DNA from: Gemmatales bacterium
GTDB taxonomy: Bacteria; Planctomycetota; Planctomycetia; Gemmatales; Gemmataceae
Direction: 5' to 3'
DNA: 64,000 nucleotides
Assembly: GCA_026004675.1 (NCBI GenBank)
Contig: BPJP01000011.1
Span: forward strand, 62,001-126,000
Of the stretch, positions 9,019 to 18,502 are shown in pieces. The translations under genes and the position numbers were made by a program. How positions within the stretch are numbered: the first letter of the stretch is position 1; each line of letters begins with the position of its first letter. The notes beneath the pieces were generated by a model. The model was not told the DNA's origin and ran no database searches. It was given only the letters and a program-made list of their open reading frames with translations.

Positions 9019-10539
9019 ATGGTGCCATTGATCCAAGCTTGGAAGGAGGAGCCGCTCCACGGCGCTGGCGTCGTCAGTGCCGTGATTACGATTATCCTGG
9101 TGGCTTTGCTGATGCCAAAGGGGCAACGACGCCTCATTCGCGGTCCGATCTTGGCATTGGTGCTACACTTTTTATTCTTAGGATTTCATGTTCTTTTGCC
9201 GCCGGAAGAATCCGACATACCGTTCAAGTTCATTTCCTTATTTTTTCTGCTCTGTGTACTGGCACGTGGTCTCTTCCTCCTGGCGGTCAATTCGGTGATC
9301 GCTCGCCATTTCTTCCAGCCCTGGCCGAAGATTTTGCTCGATCTCATTCAGGCAATCGTGTTTGCAATCGTGTTGATTGCGACGTTGAGCGCCGCAGGCG
9401 TGGAAAGCACTTCGTTGGTTACCGGCTCGGCGCTGGTGACGGCCGCCATCGGCTTGTCCTTGCGCGATTCATTGGGCAACCTCGTAGCCGGTCTCGCTAT
9501 TCAAGCAGAGCGGCCCTTTGAAGTCGGCGACTGGATTCAATTCGACCAGCGTCCTGACAACATCGGCAAGGTGCTCGAAATCAACTGGCGGGCGACCAAG
9601 GTCTTGACATTGGATCGGATTGTTGTCGTGGTGCCCAACAGCCAATTGGCACAAGCGCCGATCCGCAATTTCGACCAGCCCGAAAAAGTTTCCCGGCGGT
9701 CGGTGTTCTTTGTTGCTCCCTACGATGTTCCGACTCGCCGCGTCCAGCAGATCGTTCTCGACGCGATTCGCGATGCATGGGGCGTATTGCGGCAACCGCC
9801 AGCGTCGGTCGTGACCAACGATTTCAACGAAAGGGGCGTTGAATACTGGTTGCGCTACTTCATCTCCGACTTGGAACGCCGGGACCTGATCGATGGAGGC
9901 GTCCGCGACCGAATCTGGTATGCGCTGCACCGACATGGCATCACCATCCCAGGACCGATCCGGCAGGTCCATTTACAGCACATCAACCGCGAAACGGAAG
10001 CACAAGAAGAGGAAAAGCTCTACTTCGAAAGGCGCCGGGCATTGGGTTATGTCGACTTTCTGGCCGACTTGCCAGACGATGCTCTCGATCAATTGGCGGC
10101 CGCCGCCCAACGCCGCTTTTACGCCAGTGGCGAGATCATCATCCGCGAAGGAGAAGGAGGCAATGATCTCTTCATTCTCCACTCCGGCGAAGTTTCCGTT
10201 TCCGTGCTGGACGAAAACGGCCAGCAGGTGGAGCTTGGCCGCCTCGGTGAGCACGACTTTTTCGGAGAAATGTCCCTCATGACCGGCGCTAAGCGCTCGG
10301 CTACCGTGACGGCCACCAAAGACTGCGAGGTTTTTGTCATCGACAAATTCGCCTTGGCACCACTCCTTGAATCCCTGCCCCACTTGGCTGAGCATATCAG
10401 CGAAACCCTCGCCGACCGTTTGCGCGATCGCCAAAAAAAGATCGAAGCCCAACAACGCATAGCACCGCCATCCATACCAGATCGCCGCTATTTACTGCAA
10501 CGAATCAAGGACTTCTTCGCTATTAACCAGGAAACGTGA
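9019..10539 (+). CDS. MscS-family channel with C-terminal cyclic-nucleotide-binding domain
   Basis: A 506-residue inner-membrane protein. The N terminus has about five hydrophobic helices (residues 12-30, 42-58, 68-92, 95-120, 125-150). The pore-lining region and the MscS beta domain follow (PFEVGDWIQF ... VVVPNSQLAQAPIRNF). Residues ~355-460 form a cyclic-nucleotide-binding fold: FYASGEIIIREGEGGNDLFILHSGEV and the phosphate-cassette region FFGEMSLMTGAKRSATVTA. This is the layout of bacterial cyclic-nucleotide-gated MscS relatives, which couple nucleotide binding to ion flux. The start has GAAAGGG upstream. It lies 112 bases after folK. Confidence 0.92.
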   Translation: MVPLIQAWKEEPLHGAGVVSAVITIILVALLMPKGQRRLIRGPILALVLHFLFLGFHVLLPPEESDIPFKFISLFFLLCVLARGLFLLAVNSVIARHFFQPWPKILLDLIQAIVFAIVLIATLSAAGVESTSLVTGSALVTAAIGLSLRDSLGNLVAGLAIQAERPFEVGDWIQFDQRPDNIGKVLEINWRATKVLTLDRIVVVVPNSQLAQAPIRNFDQPEKVSRRSVFFVAPYDVPTRRVQQIVLDAIRDAWGVLRQPPASVVTNDFNERGVEYWLRYFISDLERRDLIDGGVRDRIWYALHRHGITIPGPIRQVHLQHINRETEAQEEEKLYFERRRALGYVDFLADLPDDALDQLAAAAQRRFYASGEIIIREGEGGNDLFILHSGEVSVSVLDENGQQVELGRLGEHDFFGEMSLMTGAKRSATVTATKDCEVFVIDKFALAPLLESLPHLAEHISETLADRLRDRQKKIEAQQRIAPPSIPDRRYLLQRIKDFFAINQET

Positions 10540-10666
10540 ATCGACAATTTCGCGGATACCATCCCCCAACATTAAATAAATTGATTAACACGTTTTATCC
10601 GTATGACCTGATAGGGCATTGGTGTTTCGTCTGCTTCAACTATTTCATCGTTTTACGTGCATTCCC

Positions 10667-13600
10667 CTACCACTGCACCATCAGTTGCCCGATGCCGGCG
10701 TGGGCTGACTGGGCGTTCGACAGGTAGGCGTCATAGTGGACTCCGAAGGAAATCCTCCTGGTCACTTGGGCCGAAAGACCCAGTCCCAACATGGCGAAGT
10801 CTTCGCCCAGGTTGATGCCTCGCGTGGCGATCGGATTGTTCAAGATGCCGGCGAACTGAGCGTTCACCAGGCGGTTGTCGTTGAGGTATTCGTGCATCCA
10901 GAAGCCGCGGAATTCCGGCACGACCTGCAAGCCGGATTGGGTCTGGATCGGGTAGATGATTCGGCCGCCCAACAGGCTGCGGAGCGAATCGACGTCGGCG
11001 GGCGCGACCAGCAGGTTGATCGAGTCGGCGCCGCTCTCGGCGAAGTCGCTGCGCCAAACGTGGATGTACTGCATGCCGGCAATCGGTTGGATGGAGACGC
11101 GCGGCAGGTTGAAGGAATACCCCGCTTCCCAAAAGGTCGAGCCTTCGTGGCCGAAGGCCTGCGAATGGGCCGTGCGGTTGATCGTGCCAAAGGCGATCTG
11201 CCGGCGGGTGTTGTAGTCGTCGTAGGAGTAGGAGCCGATGCCGGTGATCCAGCCGTTGCCGAGATACTGCCGGCCATAGACAGCGAGGTTGTAGCTGTTG
11301 ACGTTGGCACGGTCGGTGAAAGCGTTGGCATTGAGGACAAAGTTGGAGTAGCCGACTGCCAGGCCAACGAGGAGATTGTTGGTAAACCAGCGTTCGAAGC
11401 CAAATACCAAGCCGTCGATCTCGTAGGTAATTCCGTGGGCGTTCCCGTCCCCCTGGGCATCGGCGCGCAAGCCGTATCGTCCAATCCAGGCTTCGGTGGA
11501 AGTCTGCTGTGCTGGATAAAGCAGAAAGAGGTTTTCGTCGTCGGGAGACTGGGTCCGGTAGGCGACCTGTTGAATGCTGCCATTGTTGTTGGCGGATGCC
11601 GCCGTGTTTTGTGCCAGGACAGGCATCTGCGCTCCGGTCGTATCGATTGGCGCCCGCAGTCGGCGAGCGACCGTGCGCAGGAAGAGGCTTTCTTTTTCGA
11701 GCGTGACGCTGGCGATACTGCCGTGGATTTCGCCGGACATTTGATCGAAGGCCGACCGAGCCTGTGCTGCCGACAGCGGTTGGAAAGCATTGATGACGGT
11801 GGCCAGGTCGCCGCTGGCAGTGGCGCCGGTGGAATCGGAAGCGCGGGCCACTTCACGTTGATTAAGCGTCCCAGCAACATCCTGAAAGCTGGTGACGAGT
11901 CGTAGGAAAACATTGTTGGAGTCGGTGAAGACGAGGAAGTTGAAAAGGACGAGGTTGTCGGTGACGCCGGAGTAGTTGCCGGTGACGCCGCCAGCTGCCG
12001 TCAGGATCGTGTATTGCTGTCCGACCGAATACGTTCCTGGTGCCGCCAGGACATTGACGGTGCCGCCGTTGATGGTGGCGGTGCCGGTGACGTTGATCAA
12101 GTCGGATTGGCCGGCGGAGTTGAGTTCGACTTCGTAGACGCCGCCGTTCTGGACGAAGTTGCCGGCGACGTTGATGGCGCCGAAGGCATTGCCTGGGGCG
12201 ATGGTTCCCGTGACGGTGGTGTTGCCGACGGTGCCGGTGCCGCCGAGGGTCCCATTGGCATTGACGACGAAGGGGACCGAGCCGGTGCCGTTCATGAGGA
12301 GTTTGCCGCCGTTGACCGTGACTTGTGCGGAGCCGATGCCGGCGATGTCGTCGTTCACGGTGGCAGTGCCCGGGGTGTCGTAGACGAGGTTGACGTTGTG
12401 AAGGAAGATGCCGGAGGCGAGTGCCTGGCCATTTTGGCCGTTGCCGAAGCCGAGACCGGCGGTGACGGAGCCGCCCGTGATGGTGCCGCCGCGGATGACG
12501 AGGACGCCTCCTTGGCGAACGAAGATGGCGCCGCCGAGGGCTGCTCCGCCGCCGCCGCCGGTGGTGCCGCCGGTGCCGGCGAATTGTCCGCCGGTGCCGC
12601 TGCTGGCCGCGCCAGCGCCGCCACCGCCGCCGAAGCCGCCGTTACCGCCGTCGCCGCTAAGCGCGCCACCGCCGCCGCCACCGCCGCCGAAACCACCGTT
12701 ACCGCCACGCCTGAAATCGGAGCCGCCACCGCCACCGAAATCGCCGCCGTTGCCGCCGGTACCTTCGTCGGTGCCGCCGCCGCCACCAAAATAGCCGCCG
12801 TTGCCACCTGGCCCGTTTAAATCGGCGCCGGACCCGCCTCCACCGCCGTATTGACCTCCATTGCCGCCGCGAGCGAGATAGCCGCCACCGCCGCCGCCGC
12901 CGAAGGTGTTGCCGTTCGATCCGGGTCCGATAATATCGCCGCCGTTGCCGCCTTCGGCACCGCCACCGGCACCGCCGTTGGCACCGACGCCTGGGCTGCC
13001 GTCCACGTTGAGGCCCCCCGCCGCCGCCGCCACCGCCGGAAGGACTGGCGTCGCCGCCGTTGCCAAAGCGGCCACCACCGCCACCGCCGCCATTGTTCAG
13101 GATTAGCCCCGTGCCGTTACCGCCATTGCCGATTTCACCACCGCCACCGCCGCTACCCTCGCCGTTGCCGTTGCCGCCGTTGCCGTAGAGACCGCCGCCG
13201 CCGCCAGCGTTGGAACCGCCGTTGCCGCCCAGTCCGCCGCCGCCGGATCCCGGTGGTCCACCATTTCCGCCGATGGCGCTACTGTTCAGAAAATTGACAT
13301 TGAGCAACGAGACCCCGGCCGAACTGATCGACGAATAACCCCGGCCTTCACTGCTCCCAGGCCGCCACCGCCACCGTCACCCCGCCTTTTGCTCGGGCAT
13401 TGACGATGGTCAGGTTGTTGATGTCCACTTGCCCTTGATGCACGAAGAAAAGGACGGAATTGGTTTCCCCCCGCCATCAATCGTGAAACCATTGGCCGTT
13501 GATGGTCAGGGAAAAGCCGGCATCCTTGGCGATCGATGGCACGACACCGGTCATGGTGAAGCTGCCGGTGATGTTGATCGTGTCGTTTCTGGTTCGGTGT

Positions 13601-13742
13601 GCCCGCGATGGTGCGCAAGGCGTTGAAAAAAAACTCGTCTGATCGTTGACGTTGAAGTCAGCGGCGATTGCTGCGGAAAAGCGTCAAACCCAGCCAAAGT
13701 CCGCTTGCCAGCGTAAACGGACCACAGGATCTTGCGCACCAT
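10667..13742 (-). pseudogene. Glycine-rich autotransporter-type outer-membrane protein, frameshifted
   Basis: From the stop at 10667 the frame is open for 808 residues. The C-terminal ~300 residues form an autotransporter-like beta barrel (ITYEIDGLVFGFERWFTNN to the terminal LMVQW), ending in an aromatic residue as such barrels do. Before it lies a passenger of repetitive beta strands (GGKLLMNGTGS, FVQNGGVYEVELN) and a very long Gly/Asn-rich tract. Upstream the frame is lost at the C6 run 13014-13019, and at least four more shifts occur to about 13640, where patches such as SFTMTGVVPSIAKDAGF and VDINNLTIVNARAKGG continue the passenger in alternating frames. The likely start is near 13742 (MVRKILWSV). 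Decay or indel errors in low-complexity DNA would both produce this. Confidence 0.75.
12540..13280 (-). repeat. Gly/Asn-rich coding repeat (GGNGG / FGGGGG units)
   Basis: On the reverse strand this stretch encodes alternating GGNGG and FGGGGGG-type blocks, visible on the plus strand as endless ccgccgccg and ccgttgccgcc triplets. It is an irregular, imperfect array rather than a clean tandem repeat. It forms the middle of the autotransporter passenger, contains the frameshift at 13014-13019, and explains the long spurious open frames on the opposite strand. Confidence 0.85.
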
Positions 13743-13873
13743 CGCCACCTCATTGCCGGTCGAACAAACCGTAGAAGTATACGATACGTCATTTGGTTTT
13801 GTTTTGTTCACGACGACATGCCTTGCTAAGTCTATCCGCTGGCCGAGATGGTGGCTGCCGTTTCATTCGTCGC

Positions 13874-15640
13874 TCAATTTGGTGTCCGCCTGGACGGAGA
13901 ATGTTCGCTGCCTTTCTTTTCGAAACAGATTGGGCGTAGCGCCGAATTCGATGCGGTTCTTCCGCGTCGCCCGTCGCCTTCTTCGATGATCAAGTCGTCT
14001 CCTTTTGTGGCCAATTGGTAGACGGAAGTCGCTTGAGGCAAGGCGTCAAAAACGACACTGGCAGAGAGGCAGTGGCACGTGTTGGCCTGTTGCAAGAATT
14101 CGACGATTTCCGGATACATCCCTCCCAAAATCGGCTATCGTTCGGATGGCATCTTCGAGCTTGAGGCTGCATTGCTTGCGGCTGACTCCTCGGTGGGTCG
14201 AGACGCGAGAAATCGTACATTTGTCATCCCCATCGGTGGCGGTGATGACGTACTCTCCGGCCAGGAAATAAAACGGTGGTTTGAGGTAGACATCTTCGCC
14301 GAAAAGGACGATTTCCGCTCGGCGAGTCAGCGACACGTGCACCAGCGGCGGGGACTCCGGAGCGGCGCGGTGCAGCCAAAACGAACCTGCCAGTTCCTGA
14401 CCGGCCAAAACCGGATGAGTTTCGTCGATAGCTCGCAAAGCGCGGAAGGCGCCATACCGCGTTTCTGCCGATTTCGATGACAAAAGTTCGTGCAATTTCA
14501 CGTGAGAAACCGCTTCGTTGAGCGACGCGAGGGCGGTCAAGGAGAAGGCCCGCAGCGCGGGCTGCTCTTCCACGAAGCGTGCCAATTCTTTGCCGGACGC
14601 CGGACTGCCGAGATAAGCCAGCGCCTCGGCCGAACAAAAACGTACCAGCGGATGCTCGCTTTCAAGGCCGCGTTTCAAGGCATCGATGCTCTTTGGCCCC
14701 AATGCTTCGAGTCGCAAGGCCGCCGTCACCGTCAATGACGGGTCAAGCAGGTCTTCCGCCAGACGTCGGCGATATGACGCACCTGGCTCTTTTAACGGGA
14801 TGAGTCGGACCACACGCAGATACCTTGGCATATTCAGCCGATACTGAGGCGGCACAGTCAAGACGACAAGCTGATCGTTTTTCGGTTCAGCAAGTTCTTT
14901 TTCGGCGCCGCCCAACGGTCCTTTGATTGTTTCATTGATGCGGCGGGCAATGCGTATCGCCAGCGAGGCCCGTTTTTGGTCGCTGTTCAACAACAGATAA
15001 AAGGGACGCGTCAGCAAACATCGGCCACCGCCCCAAACCTGACCGACACGCAAATCGGCTTTTTTGGGTGATCCGAATCCGACCATGACGGGCCCCCAGC
15101 CTTTGGCCAGAACCCGGCCTTTTTTTCAGTCGATTGGGCCCATTGGATCGCGGATTGAGATGGCGCGTGGTATCGTAATTGAACAGCTCGCATTCCTTGA
15201 GATAGCCTCCTTTCAGGCTGGTCGTCTTGCTGTGCGGCGGCAAGGTAATCGTCAAGTCGATTGGATCATTTTTGAAAGCACCCGCCGGGATGAGCGCGGA
15301 AACGAGAACCAGCGAAGTGTCCGGCGAGGCGAGGATTTGTTTCACTCCTTTGACGCCTCGTTTGCGCATGAAATCTTCAAGCATGTCCCGATAGCCGTCG
15401 GGAGTCGGATTGCTTCCTGTACCAGCAAGCCCGACGACCAGACCGACGCCCGCTCACTGCAATTGGCTGGGCGTTGGCCACGGTCGTTACGTCGCCGATG
15501 GTTTTGACCGTCAGCTCTTCTTCGCGTGCTTTGTCGTCATCCGATTGCAAACGCGTATGCTGTTGCAAACAGGCGCTTGTCCATAATGACAAGATTGCTG
15601 TGCCCACATAGATCACAAAGGGCGCGGAGATTCGCCTCAT
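13874..15640 (-). pseudogene. FlgI-like (flagellar P-ring-like) lipoprotein with HEAT-like repeats, frameshifted
   Basis: The start MRRISAPF (AAGGA upstream) is followed by a lipobox-like LWTSAC signal. Reading across frames gives TVKTIGDVTTVANAQPIAVSG, GVGLVVGLAGTGSNPTPDGYR and then PAGAFKNDPIDLTITLPP with TTSLKGGYL. This is the N-terminal signature of FlgI, the flagellar P-ring protein. After VMVGFGSPKKADLRVGQ, residues ~230-430 switch to helical HEAT-like repeats (SIDALKRGLESEHPLVRFCSAEALAYLG), then a short C-terminal domain ending near 13874. Shifts sit at about 15450 (G run), at the T7 run 15120-15126 and at 14124-14126; each is repaired by removing one base. No other flagellar gene is in the window, so it is unlikely to be a working P-ring. 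Confidence 0.72.
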
Positions 15641-15878
15641 GGTCCTTGCCTCGAATGGCGCATGACCCGACACGGTCGGGAACCACGCGCGAGCCTGATT
15701 TCGGAACGAGAGCCGCGGGACCATAGAAGAGGGCTGCAACGGTGTCAAGGCCAGCCAATCGACGGCGTCCTTCCTGGTTTGCGTGATTCTCCTGACTTAT
15801 CGCCGCCGGTAGCGCCCCTGCCCGAATTTCTGAACGTTTGCGATTCCCGCGCGGGCCGATATCGACTACATTGCTGGT

Positions 15879-16139
15879 ATGAGCAAAGACTATACGCCAT
15901 ATCAGCAACAGATTATCAAGCGCTACTACGAGAATCAAAGCGCTATTCAAGGCCAGCGGCTTGCGGAACTGGTCACCGAGCTGTACCTGGCCGAGGGCAA
16001 AAAACGCGCGCGGATCTGGCAACGCGCCGCCAGCGCTATGAAAACGCTGGGCGTCCCGCAATCACGAATCGATCATCTGCTTGCACAGGACAACCCCGCG
16101 TTGCTGGCGGAACTGGTAAAAGAACTCGAACGCAAGTAG
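15879..16139 (+). CDS. Small conserved hypothetical protein upstream of thiL
   Basis: An 86-residue, charged, mostly helical protein (MSKDYTPYQQQIIKRYYENQ at the start, ending LVKELERK). It has no signal peptide, membrane span or cysteine motif. It ends only six bases before thiL, so the two are almost certainly translated from one message. I do not recognise a named family; the pattern KRYYENQSAIQGQRLAELV resembles short planctomycete proteins of unknown role. A link to thiamine metabolism would be guesswork from position. Confidence 0.7.
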   Translation: MSKDYTPYQQQIIKRYYENQSAIQGQRLAELVTELYLAEGKKRARIWQRAASAMKTLGVPQSRIDHLLAQDNPALLAELVKELERK

Positions 16140-16145
16140 CGACGC

Positions 16146-17066
16146 ATGTCCGCCGGAGAACTCGAATACATCCGTTGGCTTCGGCAGCAAACGCCTTCTG
16201 ACCCGCGCGTTCTGCTGGGTCCGGGAGATGATGCGGCTGCTTTACAGATGTCATCGGAACGCCCGCTTGTCGTTGCCAGCGACATGCTTCTAGAGGGAAG
16301 TTGTTTTCTTCTGGCAGAAGCTGGGGCGGAGCTGGTGGGCCGAAAGGCCTTGGCTGTCAACTTAAGCGATGTAGCTGCGATGGCTGCCGAACCTGTCGCT
16401 GCTTTCGTCAACATTGGCCTCCCACGTCAATCTGGCCGGCGCCTGGCCGAAGACCTCTACCGCGGCATGCGCAAACTTGCCGACCGCTTTCAAACGGCTA
16501 TCGCTGGAGGCGATACCAACAGCTGGGACGGCCCCCTGGTCCTTTCCGTGACCATCGTCGGGCAGGCAACCGATCGGGGGCTTGTCCAGCGAAGTGGCGC
16601 CCGTCCGGGCGATTGGCTTTTTGTTACGGGGCCGCTTGGAGGAAGCATTCGCGGCAAACATCTCACCTTCGAACCACGAGTCGAAGAGGCCATTCAATTG
16701 CATCGGCTGGTCGATCTACATGCCATGATCGACATCAGCGACGGTTTGGCGCGTGATGTTTACCATCTTTGCAGTGAAAGCGGGTGCGGCGCTGTTTTAC
16801 GCGCCCAAGCGATTCCCGTTTCGTCAGCAGCCAAAGAAATCCACGATCAGCGGTCTCCGCTTGAACACGCCCTCTATGACGGCGAAGATTTCGAGTTGGC
16901 ATTTGCCGTCGCTCCTTCAGACGGCCAGTGGCTGGTCGAGAACCAACCGATCGAAGGACTTCATCTATTCCACATCGGCCAATTCGAGACGGAAGGTTTT
17001 TGGCTGCAACAGGACGAGCGGCGAACACCCCTCGAGCCACTGGGCTATGAGCATCGGTTGGGATGA
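16146..17066 (+). CDS. thiL: Thiamine-monophosphate kinase
   Basis: A 306-residue ATP-dependent kinase converting thiamine monophosphate to the diphosphate cofactor. Family marks are GPGDDAAAL at residues 25-33 (metal and ATP site), ASDMLLEG, RKALAVNLSDVAAMAAEP, AIAGGDTN, the MIDISDGLARD motif, and YDGEDFELAF near residue 245. Length is normal. The gene follows the 86-residue gene by six bases. No TPP riboswitch was recognised upstream. Confidence 0.95.
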   Translation: MSAGELEYIRWLRQQTPSDPRVLLGPGDDAAALQMSSERPLVVASDMLLEGSCFLLAEAGAELVGRKALAVNLSDVAAMAAEPVAAFVNIGLPRQSGRRLAEDLYRGMRKLADRFQTAIAGGDTNSWDGPLVLSVTIVGQATDRGLVQRSGARPGDWLFVTGPLGGSIRGKHLTFEPRVEEAIQLHRLVDLHAMIDISDGLARDVYHLCSESGCGAVLRAQAIPVSSAAKEIHDQRSPLEHALYDGEDFELAFAVAPSDGQWLVENQPIEGLHLFHIGQFETEGFWLQQDERRTPLEPLGYEHRLG

Positions 17067-17171
17067 GTTGCTCTCCGCCCATACAAATGCGTCGCCGCCC
17101 GCCATCGGCAGTAAAGCCGCGTTCGTAAACCCACTCTCGGATGTTCAATTTTTATTTTTTATTCGCCAGCG

Positions 17172-17444
17172 TCATTTACCCTTCACGACGGCAATGGAGC
17201 CGGTCTCGGAAATGTAAATCAAATTGCCGTTGTTCTGGTCGACGAAAACTTCGACGCCGTATTTCTTGGTGTCTTTGGTAAAGTCGGGTTCGTCGCTTTT
17301 TCGCACGCCAAGCGTCAAGCCGTGCGAGAACTTCGGCGCCTTGGGTGTTTCCTGTGCCAGCACCAGGGGTAATTGGGGCGCCACCAGGCAGCCGAGCAAA
17401 AAGCCGAACACTCCAGCCATCACCAACCGGGAACACCTCGACAT
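17172..17444 (-). CDS. Small secreted protein
   Basis: A 90-residue protein with a clear Sec signal peptide (residues 1-30: hydrophobic core AGVFGFLLGCLVAPQLPLVLA followed by QE). The ~60-residue mature part (HGLTLGVRKSDEPDFTKDTKKYG, then IYISETGSIAVV) looks like one small beta-rich domain. It is repeat-free and has no further cysteines, so it may be soluble in the periplasm. GAGG lies upstream of the ATG. It is divergent from the SMP-30 gene, with a 123-base shared promoter region. Family not recognised. Confidence 0.75.
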   Translation of the reverse strand: MSRCSRLVMAGVFGFLLGCLVAPQLPLVLAQETPKAPKFSHGLTLGVRKSDEPDFTKDTKKYGVEVFVDQNNGNLIYISETGSIAVVKGK

Positions 17445-17567
17445 GGTAGACCTCGTTATTAGAAAGACCTAAGAATACCCGCACGGAGTAGTAATATAGA
17501 CGACGATCGAACCAACGACTAACGTCCGAGGATCGGCTCCCTCGAAGTAACAAGGGAGGAATGAACC

Positions 17568-18431
17568 ATGAGAGCAATCGTTTCGTCTGCTGCCTTGCTG
17601 GCGGTCGTCGCATTCGTTCAGGCGGATAGCCTGGTCGCCGATGGCGCGAAGGTCGTCAAATTGGCTGGCGGCTTCAAGTTCACAGAAGGACCGGCATGCG
17701 ATGCCAAAGGTAATGTCTACTTCACTGACATTCCCAATGAACGAATTCATGTCTGGTCGGTGGATGGAAAACTTTCCACTTTCCGTGAAAAATCGGGACG
17801 GGCCAATGGTTTGTTTTTCGACAAAGAAGGCAACCTCATTGCCTGCGAGGGGGGAAACCGCCGCGTCACCTCGATCAGCCCGGATGGCAAAGTCACGGTG
17901 CTGGCGGCAACCTACGGTGGCAAAAAATTCAACAGCCCCAACGACCTTTGGATCGATCCCCAAGGAGGCATCTATTTCACCGATCCGCGCTACGGGTCGA
18001 TGGACGACCTGGAACTGGATGGCTTTCACGTTTATTACATTTCCCCGGACCGAAAAAAAGTGACGCGTGTCATCGATGATTTGAAAAAACCGAACGGGAT
18101 TGTCGGAACCGCGGACGGAAAGTTGCTTTACGTCGCCGACCCTGGGGCCAACGCCACCTATGTGTATCGCATCCTCGGGCCAGGAAAGATTTCCGAAAAG
18201 AAACTCTTTGCCAAAACCGGATCCGACGGTTTGACTCTCGATGAAATGGGAAATCTGTACGTCACCCGCCGCAACGTTCTTGTCTACAACAAGAACGGCA
18301 AGCTGATTGAAACGATCGAAACGCCGGAAGCCCCGGCCAATGTCGTCTTCGGCGGCAAAGACAAGAAGACGTTGTTTATCACTGCTCGCACCTCTTTATA
18401 TGCAATTAAAATGAAAGTGCGCGGACAATGA
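17568..18431 (+). CDS. Exported SMP-30/gluconolactonase-family protein
   Basis: A 287-residue beta-propeller enzyme of the SMP-30/gluconolactonase/LRE group, which hydrolyses sugar lactones using a bound divalent metal. The signal peptide (MRAIVSSAALLAVVAFVQADS) predicts export. Typical motifs are KFTEGPACDAKGNVYFTDIP (metal-ligand Glu), NSPNDLWIDPQGGIYFTDPRYG, KPNGIVGTADGKLLYVAD, and SDGLTLDEMGNLYV with the conserved Asp. A strong GGGAGG ribosome site sits eight bases before the ATG. Such exported lactonases are abundant in planctomycetes that degrade polysaccharides. Confidence 0.92.
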   Translation: MRAIVSSAALLAVVAFVQADSLVADGAKVVKLAGGFKFTEGPACDAKGNVYFTDIPNERIHVWSVDGKLSTFREKSGRANGLFFDKEGNLIACEGGNRRVTSISPDGKVTVLAATYGGKKFNSPNDLWIDPQGGIYFTDPRYGSMDDLELDGFHVYYISPDRKKVTRVIDDLKKPNGIVGTADGKLLYVADPGANATYVYRILGPGKISEKKLFAKTGSDGLTLDEMGNLYVTRRNVLVYNKNGKLIETIETPEAPANVVFGGKDKKTLFITARTSLYAIKMKVRGQ

Positions 18432-18502
18432 CGGAGCATCCTGCTGCATGTGGCGAGGCTACGGTTGTTCGTTGAATAACAAACCCGAATAGAGGTATTA
18501 GC

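Noticed and set aside
12014..13297. Several long open frames on the plus strand (up to ~268 residues) opposite the autotransporter
   Set aside because: They are shadows of GC-rich repetitive coding DNA on the minus strand: Ala/Gly/Val/Asp or Pro-only composition, no ribosome site and no domain.
15641..15878. TPP riboswitch upstream of the thiL unit
   Set aside because: The conserved CUGAGA and GCG core elements of the THI element could not be found.
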